64,000 nucleotides of DNA. Source: Sneathiella litorea. GTDB taxonomy: Bacteria; Pseudomonadota; Alphaproteobacteria; Sneathiellales; Sneathiellaceae. Below the pieces are notes generated by a model. The model did not search any database. It had not been told where the DNA came from and worked only from the letters and a program-made list of their open reading frames with translations. Positions 57,964 to 64,000 of this stretch are shown in pieces. Position numbers and translations under genes: made by a program. Numbering within the stretch: position 1 is the first letter of the stretch; each line of letters starts with the position of its first letter. The stretch covers positions 310,001-374,000 of the forward strand of contig NZ_WTUW01000009.1 of the NCBI RefSeq assembly GCF_009882915.1, in the 5' to 3' direction.

Positions 57964-58584
57964 TTACGCGGGTTTCTGGAAGAGCGTCTCCGTGACATCA
58001 CCCCGCAGGAACTCGGGCTTGCGCCTTGCATTCCAGCGCTTGAAAGAGGCGAAAGCACATCCGCACGCCATACCAAAGGCAACAATGGCAAGATATCCCG
58101 CCATGATATGCAGATATGGAAACGTATAGTTGAGCTGCGAGACTGCACCAAGGGTCATCGCGCCGATCCAGCTAAAGCAGCTAAGCGTGCCAAAAAGGAT
58201 CAAAGAGTAATAGGTCACCACCGGCAGCTTGATGATAACCATCCCCTCCCGGAAAACCCGGTTGTGAAAAAACATGTGAAACAGCAGTCCGTTCAAAGTC
58301 ACAATCATGACAATAGTCAGTTTCGCCATGATCTTCGGGTTACCCAGCTTTTCCGGTGAAAACAGCTGATACTCGACAAAAAAGCCGACTCCCGAAATCC
58401 ACAGCATCATCAGTCCAAGAAAAATAATTTTTTCCAGATTCTCCAGCAGCCTGAGGTCACCTTTTGTAATAGCTTTGTTGAGTATCCCAAGAACAAACAG
58501 ATCGGAAATAATCGCTCCGCCTACTCCAAGTGCAAGGCTTCCTATATGAGTAAACTTTAAAATAGTATGCAGTAAATCAATCAT
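57964..58584 (-). CDS. His-rich integral membrane protein, possible heme-binding
   Basis: The ATG at 58584 (MIDLLHTILKFTHIGS) gives 206 residues with about five hydrophobic helices. Histidines occur within or at the ends of helices (LLHTILKFTHIG, LLFHMFFHN, PYLHIMAGYL), which resembles membrane b-type cytochromes or CopD-like proteins. No firm family could be assigned. It is divergent from the phosphatase-like lipoprotein gene and convergent with the MBL gene. An upstream ATG at 58671 would add 29 polar residues. Confidence 0.7.
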   Translation of the reverse strand: MIDLLHTILKFTHIGSLALGVGGAIISDLFVLGILNKAITKGDLRLLENLEKIIFLGLMMLWISGVGFFVEYQLFSPEKLGNPKIMAKLTIVMIVTLNGLLFHMFFHNRVFREGMVIIKLPVVTYYSLILFGTLSCFSWIGAMTLGAVSQLNYTFPYLHIMAGYLAIVAFGMACGCAFASFKRWNARRKPEFLRGDVTETLFQKPA

Positions 58585-58747
58585 AACAATCGTCCCGTTC
58601 AAGTAAGAGAGTCTATTATTGAAAAAATACAGCCCTAAAGACACAATCTGGCGGTAATGTGGTCGCCGCAAAATGACCTTTATTTGCCATTTCGGAGGGA
58701 TATTGAGTATTATCGTGAGAACTAGAATTTATGGGAGAGGGGTTGTC

Positions 58748-59263
58748 ATGCAACAAAGAGGATTTGTACGCGGGGCGCTGGTCGCGTTTATTGGAGTTTT
58801 ACTGCTGACAGCCTGCAGTACCTACAATTCACCGCCAGGCACGACAACGACGGTTATCCTCCTCCGCCATGCGGATCGGACGCCGCTTCATACCGAGCTC
58901 AATGAAAAGGGCAAGGCGCGGGCCCAGGCCCTGCCCGCCGCGGTCGCCGACCTTGATATCGACGTGATCTACAGCCCCGACAAGAAGCGCAATCTCGATA
59001 CGGTCAAGCCGCTGATTGAGCAGCGCGGGATCGAGCTTCGGGTAATTGATGTCAGCAATGTCGCCGAACGACTGATAACGGAAAATCCCGGCAAGACGGT
59101 GATGTGGGTCGGCAATACGGATAACCTGCAGAGCATCTACGGGCAGCTTGGCGGCCGTGACCGTGAACCTAATATATATGGCGAGATTGCCATCATGCGT
59201 ATCCATGACAGCGGGCCGCCGGATATCGAGCTTCGCAATTTCGGCGGTAAGGGGACGCTGTAA
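58748..59263 (+). CDS. lipoprotein with histidine-phosphatase fold, probably degenerate
   Basis: The ATG at 58748 has GAGAGGGG upstream and gives 171 residues. A lipoprotein signal ends in LLTAC (Cys23). The phosphatase core has LLRHADRT (Arg40, His41) and the later Arg81 in SPDKKRNLDT. The second catalytic His, normally in a VGHSN-like segment, is Asn123 here (VGNTDN). It therefore probably binds rather than cleaves phosphate, unless another His substitutes. Confidence 0.78.
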   Translation: MQQRGFVRGALVAFIGVLLLTACSTYNSPPGTTTTVILLRHADRTPLHTELNEKGKARAQALPAAVADLDIDVIYSPDKKRNLDTVKPLIEQRGIELRVIDVSNVAERLITENPGKTVMWVGNTDNLQSIYGQLGGRDREPNIYGEIAIMRIHDSGPPDIELRNFGGKGTL

Positions 59264-59274
59264 GCGCCCCTGGC

Positions 59275-59760
59275 CTAGTCGCGGAAATTCACATATTGCA
59301 GCGGCAGGTCCTGCTTTAGCCCCTTGCAGAAGGCAATGGTTTCCTGCAGGTCGTCGCGCTTCTTGCCGGTCACACGTAGCTCATCACCCTGAATCGATAC
59401 CTGCACCTTGATCTTGGAGCCCTTGATTTCCTTCACCAGCTTTTTCGCAAGGTCCTTGTCAATGCCCTCACGAACAACAACCACCTGCCGGACGCTCTGG
59501 CCGGCTGACTTTTCTGGCGTCTGGTAATCGAGAACACCCGCATCGATCTTGCGGCGGGTAAAATGCGTCGCCAGCAATTCATGCATCTGCTTGAGCTTCA
59601 AATCGTCATCCGCATGGATGGTGATGGCCTGCTCAGCGCGTTCGAGCGTGCAGTTGCTGCCCTTGAAGTCGTAACGCGTCTCGATTTCACGGCGGATGTT
59701 ATTCAGCGCGTTATCAACTTCGGCCATTTCGGTTTTTGAGACTATGTCAAATGAGGGCAT
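59275..59760 (-). CDS. yajQ: YajQ family nucleotide-binding protein
   Basis: The 161-residue protein has the YajQ signature: MPSFDIVSKTEMAEVDNALN at the start, RYDFKGSNCTLE, and a C-terminal QVSIQGDELRVTGKKRDDLQ. Members bind cyclic di-GMP or nucleotides and in some species affect virulence. It is downstream of prfC on the same strand, 16 bases apart. Confidence 0.95.
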   Translation of the reverse strand: MPSFDIVSKTEMAEVDNALNNIRREIETRYDFKGSNCTLERAEQAITIHADDDLKLKQMHELLATHFTRRKIDAGVLDYQTPEKSAGQSVRQVVVVREGIDKDLAKKLVKEIKGSKIKVQVSIQGDELRVTGKKRDDLQETIAFCKGLKQDLPLQYVNFRD

Positions 59761-59776
59761 GGGGTTTCTCCTCTAT

Positions 59777-61366
59777 TCAAGATGATTGTTCTTTTGTTTT
59801 AAGGAATGTGATATTCGGCCAATCTTTTTCAGCCCGCTCCAAATGCCAGCTATTACGCGCAAGGAATACCGGCGCGTCGTCATGATCCTCGGCGAGAGAA
59901 GCCTGGTTGGCATCGAGAAATTTCTTCATCTCCCGCGTATCCTCGCATTCAACCCAGCGGGCAGTATAAAGCTCCGTCTGCTCAAAATTGACCGGGATAT
60001 CATATTCCGTGCGGATACGGTCCGCCAAGACCTCGAACTGCAGCGCACCGACAACCCCGACCACCCAGTCGGAGCCCATGCGTGTCTTGAAAGTTCGGGC
60101 TGCCCCCTCCTCCGCAAGCTGGATTAGCGCGCGACCGAGATGCTTCGCCCGCATCGGATCGACGGGCCGTACCTTCTGCAGAAGTTCCGGCGCAAAGCTC
60201 GGAATACCGGTAAAGCGAATTTCCTCCCCTTCCGTCAGGGCGTCGCCAATGCGCAGGTTGCCATGGTTGGGAATACCAATGATATCGCCGGGCCAAGCCT
60301 CCTCCGCCAGTTCACGATCCTGCGCAAGGAAAAGTACCGGATTATGGATATTCAACGTTTTCTCGCTGCGCACATGTTTCAGCTTGGCGCCGCGCTTGAA
60401 ATGGCCGGAAACAAGGCGCATGAACGCAATGCGGTCACGGTGTTTCGGGTCCATGTTGGCCTGTATCTTGAAGATAAAGCCGCTGACCTTGCTTTCAAAT
60501 GGGGAAATCTCACGCCCGGCAGCCGGGGCTGCACGCGGGGATGGAGCTGCTTCTGTCAAGCCGTTCAGCAGGGTTTCCACACCGAAATTATTAATCGCAC
60601 TGCCAAAATAGACCGGGGTCATGGTGCCTTCAAGAAAGGCCTGCATGTCAAATTCGGGGCAGAGGCCACGCGCCATCTCCACATCCTCGCGGAGTTTCTG
60701 CACCGCATCGGCAGGCAAGAGTTCATCGAGCTTCGGATCATCCAGACCGTCGCAGGTGACACCCTCATCCATATGATTGTTCTTACCCTTGGAAACCAGC
60801 ACCAGCTTATCATTGAACAAGTCATAGCAACCGAGAAAGTTCCGTCCCATGCCAATCGGCCAACTTGCCGGCACCACGTCGAGCGCGAGGGTCTGCTCAA
60901 TATCATCAAGGAGGTCAAACGGATCCAGCGCCTCCCGGTCGAATTTATTGATAAAGGTGGTGATGGGCATGTCGCGCAGGCGGCACACCTCGAATAGTTT
61001 TCGGGTCTGGCTTTCAATACCCTTCGCCCCGTCGAGCACCATAACGGCGCTGTCTACCGCGGTCAGCGTGCGGTAGGTATCCTCGCTGAAATCCTCATGG
61101 CCCGGGGTATCGAGCAGGTTGAAGGTTTTCTCCCGGTAGTCAAACGTCATGACGGAGGAAGCAACGGAGATACCCCTTTCCCGCTCCACCTTCATCCAGT
61201 CCGAATGCGCACGCCGCTGCTCTCCGCGCGTCTTTACCGCGCCGGCAAGCTGAATGGCGCCGCCGAACAACAGCAGCTTCTCGGTCAGTGTTGTCTTGCC
61301 CGCGTCCGGATGGGCAATAATCGCGAAGGTCCGCCGGTTGGCAACCCGTTCTTCCAGCATCGTCAT
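59777..61366 (-). CDS. prfC: peptide chain release factor 3
   Basis: The 529-residue translational GTPase has the P-loop AHPDAGKTTLTEKLL (about 18-32), DTPGHEDFSEDTYRTL, and NKFDREALDPFDLLDD. These and the length match RF3 rather than EF-G. It recycles RF1 and RF2 from ribosomes after termination. It is probably co-transcribed with yajQ. Confidence 0.97.
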   Translation of the reverse strand: MTMLEERVANRRTFAIIAHPDAGKTTLTEKLLLFGGAIQLAGAVKTRGEQRRAHSDWMKVERERGISVASSVMTFDYREKTFNLLDTPGHEDFSEDTYRTLTAVDSAVMVLDGAKGIESQTRKLFEVCRLRDMPITTFINKFDREALDPFDLLDDIEQTLALDVVPASWPIGMGRNFLGCYDLFNDKLVLVSKGKNNHMDEGVTCDGLDDPKLDELLPADAVQKLREDVEMARGLCPEFDMQAFLEGTMTPVYFGSAINNFGVETLLNGLTEAAPSPRAAPAAGREISPFESKVSGFIFKIQANMDPKHRDRIAFMRLVSGHFKRGAKLKHVRSEKTLNIHNPVLFLAQDRELAEEAWPGDIIGIPNHGNLRIGDALTEGEEIRFTGIPSFAPELLQKVRPVDPMRAKHLGRALIQLAEEGAARTFKTRMGSDWVVGVVGALQFEVLADRIRTEYDIPVNFEQTELYTARWVECEDTREMKKFLDANQASLAEDHDDAPVFLARNSWHLERAEKDWPNITFLKTKEQSS

Positions 61367-61479
61367 GGTATGTCCTGATCCCCGTCCGGATTTGTCCGCA
61401 GCGGGATTAAAAAAGAGCCAGCTGAAGGGAATTTTCCCATCGCGGGCTCGCGCTTAAATAAGGCTTTTTCGGGTAAAAA

Positions 61480-62754
61480 TCAATCCTTGCCTTTGGCACG
61501 CGCCTTAGCCTTACCTTTGCCAAGCGGTAGCTTCGGCCCGTCTTCCGGGTCGGCAATCAACCTGAGCCACCGCGCCGCAAGCGAGATAGTCCAGCCTTGC
61601 AGCAAAAGGGAGGCGACAACCACAACAAAGACAACGTCAAAAAACCCACTGGAGACCGGCCCCGGACTGATCACCGGGATGATGGCGAGGAAAATTGGCA
61701 CCGCCCCGCGCAAACCCACCCAGCCGATAAACGCCTGTTGCCGCCAGCCGATACCGAAGGGGGCAAGAGATATAACAGTGGCCAAAGGGCGCGCGATAAA
61801 GATCAGGACTGCCGCAACCCCGAGACCAAGAGGCACATGATTTAGAAGTTCCTGCGGCGTGACCAGAAGGCCAAGCATCAGGAAAAGCACAATCTGACTG
61901 ATCCAGGAAAGGCCGTCATGAAACTGGCTGACCCGCTCGGTCTGGTGTGTCATGCGATCACGGAGGATGGCCCCGCCGATAAAGACCGCGAGAAAGCCAC
62001 TTCCACCGCTCAGGGCGGTCAGGTTAAATATCAGCAAGCAAGCTGCCATGGCGAAAGGTGCAAAAAGGCTGACCGGCATTTTAACCCGATTGATCAGCAG
62101 TGCCGTGATAAAGCCACCCAGGATACCGGCCACCAACCCAAGGCCCAGCTGCTGCGCCAACTGCGGCAGGAAGGAAATAAAGGTCGCCGCATCCATCGCC
62201 AGTTCATTGTCGACAATCGTTACCATTGTTATGGTCAGGAAAATGGCCATGGGATCATTGATCCCCGCCTCAACCATCAACGTCTCGCCAAGCCCGTCCT
62301 TCAATTGGATATTACGCTGGCGCAGTAGCAAAAAGGTTGCCGCGGCATCGGTGGAGCCAACAACCGCCCCGAGCAGCAGACTGAGGGCGAGCGGTACAGA
62401 AAACAGGAAGTTAATCAACAGGCCAACGATAAAGGTTGTGGCAATCACCCCAACGACTGCCAGCATCAGGGAGGGCATCCCCGCCTTCTTGAAACTTGCC
62501 CGCGTGGTATCCAGTCCGCCGGAAAACAGGATCAGAGCCAGCGCGATCGACCCGATGTCATAGGCAAAAGTGAAATCATCGAACTGAACTCCACCAATTC
62601 CGTTCTCCCCCATCATCATTCCAATGAAGAGGAAGAGGAGCAAAAACGGTGCCCCTAACCGATCGGCGACAGGAGTTAACAGGCACCCAACAAGAAAGAG
62701 AAAAGAGACAAATACCAGTATTACCTCAATCGACGTGAGTAACTCCATTAACAC
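61480..62754 (-). CDS. cation:proton antiporter (CPA1/NhaP-type)
   Basis: The 424-residue protein has about twelve membrane helices, with FSGGLDTTRASFKKAGMPSL, VGSTDAAATFLLLR and GLRGAVPIFLAIIPV, which mark the K+/H+ or Na+/H+ antiporter core (NhaP2-like). The usual C-terminal RCK/TrkA domains are absent; the protein instead ends in a short Lys/Arg-rich tail (GKGKAKARAKGKD). The cation is unknown. Confidence 0.9.
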   Translation of the reverse strand: MLMELLTSIEVILVFVSFLFLVGCLLTPVADRLGAPFLLLFLFIGMMMGENGIGGVQFDDFTFAYDIGSIALALILFSGGLDTTRASFKKAGMPSLMLAVVGVIATTFIVGLLINFLFSVPLALSLLLGAVVGSTDAAATFLLLRQRNIQLKDGLGETLMVEAGINDPMAIFLTITMVTIVDNELAMDAATFISFLPQLAQQLGLGLVAGILGGFITALLINRVKMPVSLFAPFAMAACLLIFNLTALSGGSGFLAVFIGGAILRDRMTHQTERVSQFHDGLSWISQIVLFLMLGLLVTPQELLNHVPLGLGVAAVLIFIARPLATVISLAPFGIGWRQQAFIGWVGLRGAVPIFLAIIPVISPGPVSSGFFDVVFVVVVASLLLQGWTISLAARWLRLIADPEDGPKLPLGKGKAKARAKGKD

Positions 62755-62851
62755 TCCATTTCTTAGAAAAATCCGATAATAGCAGATTACAGAAAAAAGG
62801 CGCCGCCGTAAATCAGCGACGCCCTCTAAATGTCAGTATTTATTATAAAAT

Positions 62852-63877
62852 CTAGTCTTCAATGATTTTTAGGACCAATTTCCCGGTATTCTCTCCCTTG
62901 AAAAGCTTGAGCAGGACCGCGGGAAAATTCTCTATGCCTGTTTCCACCTGCGTACGGAACTTAAGGTTGCCTTGCCCATACCAGGTCGCCAGTTCCTTTA
63001 CACCCTCGCCATAACGCGTGACATAGTCAAAGACGACGAAGCCTTCCATGCGGGCATGATGGACCAGGAGGTTGATATAATTCTGCGGCCCGCGCATTGG
63101 TGTCGTGTTGTTATACTGCGAAATGGCGCCGCATATAACGATTCGGGCATGGCGGTTGATCCGGGCGAGCGCTATATCGAGAATTTCGCCACCCACATTA
63201 TCGAAATAGACATCAACACCGGCTTTAAGCGGCTCTTTCAAATCCTGCAGGAAACTGTCCGACTTGTAATCGAGACAGGCATCGAAGCCGAGTTCATCGA
63301 CGACATAGGCGCATTTATCTGGCCCGCCCGCGATACCGACAGCGCGTGCGCCCTTGATCTTGGCGATCTGACCGACAAGAGAGCCAACGGCACCGGCGGC
63401 ACCAGAGACAAGGACCGTGTCCCCTTCCTTCACCGCACCGACGTCGAGCAAGCCGAAATAGGCAGTGAGACCCGGCATGCCAAGGCCGCCCAGATAAGTT
63501 TCAATCGGTGCCAGCTTTGGATCGACCTTGGTCAGGTCCTTGGCAAGCGCCTTGCCATATTGTTGAATACCGAGCATGCCACTCACGAAATCACCGGCTT
63601 TGAAGTCGGGGCTGTTAGAGGCAACCACCTCGCCCACCGTGCCGGCGCGCATCACCTCGCCGATCTTGACCGGCGGGATATAGGACCGCCCTTCGTTCAT
63701 CCAGCCGCGCATGGCGGGATCGAGGGAGGCATAGTGAATTTTCACAAGTACTTCATCGGCACCGATTTCCGGCAGCGCTTCGGTCGTAAACTCCCAGTCG
63801 CTATCTTTCGGCACACCAACCGGGCGGGCGGCAAGACGATATTGCTTGTTCATAGTTGACATGTCATTTTCCGTCAT
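62852..63877 (-). CDS. MDR-family NADP-dependent oxidoreductase (CurA-like)
   Basis: The 341-residue protein has the zinc-free medium-chain dehydrogenase fold with VLVSGAAGAVGSLVGQIAKIKGARAVGIAGG as two adjacent halves of the NADP loop. The segments MRGWMNEGRSYIPPVKIGEVM and FDNVGGEILDIAL are characteristic. These are typical of curcumin/alkenal reductases and leukotriene B4 12-hydroxydehydrogenase relatives. The substrate is probably an enone or aldehyde. The start could be ATG 63877 or a nearby in-frame ATG. Confidence 0.9.
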   Translation of the reverse strand: MTENDMSTMNKQYRLAARPVGVPKDSDWEFTTEALPEIGADEVLVKIHYASLDPAMRGWMNEGRSYIPPVKIGEVMRAGTVGEVVASNSPDFKAGDFVSGMLGIQQYGKALAKDLTKVDPKLAPIETYLGGLGMPGLTAYFGLLDVGAVKEGDTVLVSGAAGAVGSLVGQIAKIKGARAVGIAGGPDKCAYVVDELGFDACLDYKSDSFLQDLKEPLKAGVDVYFDNVGGEILDIALARINRHARIVICGAISQYNNTTPMRGPQNYINLLVHHARMEGFVVFDYVTRYGEGVKELATWYGQGNLKFRTQVETGIENFPAVLLKLFKGENTGKLVLKIIED

Positions 63878-63954
63878 TCTCTGTATGTGTAATCTGCGCC
63901 TCTAACAGATATGGATACAACCACGGAAAACAAGCAACGTCGCCCCGAAAAAGA

Positions 63955-63980
63955 AAAGCCGGGCTGAACCCGGCTTTCTT
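63955..63980. terminator. Rho-independent terminator near the window end
   Basis: AAAGCCGGG and CCCGGCTTT are perfect 9-bp arms around CTGAA, followed by CTT on the plus strand. It probably ends a gene reading in from outside the window. Confidence 0.75.
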
Positions 63981-64000
63981 GCTTGACCGCATCTGGATGG

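Overview
This window looks like chromosomal DNA of a free-living alphaproteobacterium. It is moderately GC-rich. The mreB-mreC-mreD-mrdA-rodA order, the degP/hflC/hflK neighbourhood, two-subunit glycyl-tRNA synthetase next to pyruvate phosphate dikinase, and the cbb3-type oxidase set all fit that class. The genus cannot be fixed from sequence alone. There are no rRNA genes, no CRISPR array, no intact insertion sequence and no prophage. Two tRNA genes are present, Lys(CTT) and Pro(CGG).

Layout. 1-7.8 kb holds mixed metabolic and envelope genes: a DUF2332 protein cut by the window edge, an MFS transporter, an exported cyclase-family protein, a panE-like reductase, a DUF2254 membrane protein, an orphan 147-aa protein, a metallophosphoesterase and folE. 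8.0-16.4 kb is a nitric-oxide and low-oxygen respiration block, all on the minus strand: tauE-like, ric (ytfE/scdA), nsrR-like, a DUF6522-like gene, ccoN-ccoO-ccoQ-ccoP, a 71-aa membrane protein, DUF2189 and nnrS. 16.4-18.9 kb is an accessory strip: a small membrane protein, a ferritin-like protein, a LysR regulator and a broken tyrosine integrase ending beside tRNA-Lys. 19.1-24.6 kb is the rod-shape (elongasome) operon. 25.0-28.5 kb is ilvB-ilvN-ilvC. 28.6-36 kb holds miaA and serB (divergent), degP, a DUF2065 gene, hflC-hflK and the Mrp/ApbC Fe-S carrier. 36-45 kb holds ppdK, glyS-glyQ, an S49 peptidase, a small-domain methyltransferase, a DUF2007 gene and a polyprenyl diphosphate synthase.

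45.2-59.3 kb is richer in signalling and unknown genes. tRNA-Pro is followed by an AT-rich gap and a two-gene cassette of unknown function (a membrane protein and a lipoprotein). Next come a GAF histidine kinase, a CYTH-CHAD protein, a Tat-exported superoxide-reductase-like protein, and a tightly overlapping minus-strand cascade: periplasmic c-type heme DUF3365 protein, hybrid histidine kinase, single receiver, then receiver-adenylate cyclase. A second copy of the orphan 147-aa family lies at 56.15 kb, about 50 kb from the first. 57-64 kb returns to housekeeping: an MBL hydrolase, a histidine-rich membrane protein, a degenerate histidine-phosphatase lipoprotein, YajQ, RF3, a cation/proton antiporter and an MDR-family oxidoreductase.

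The most interesting material is (i) the NO-responsive cbb3 block with its undescribed 71-aa partner and a perfect 12-bp inverted repeat upstream of ric; (ii) the heme, hybrid kinase, receiver and adenylate cyclase cascade beside an exported superoxide-reductase-like protein lacking the usual Glu-Lys pair; (iii) the dispersed paralogue pair; and (iv) the tRNA-Pro-adjacent membrane protein/lipoprotein cassette.
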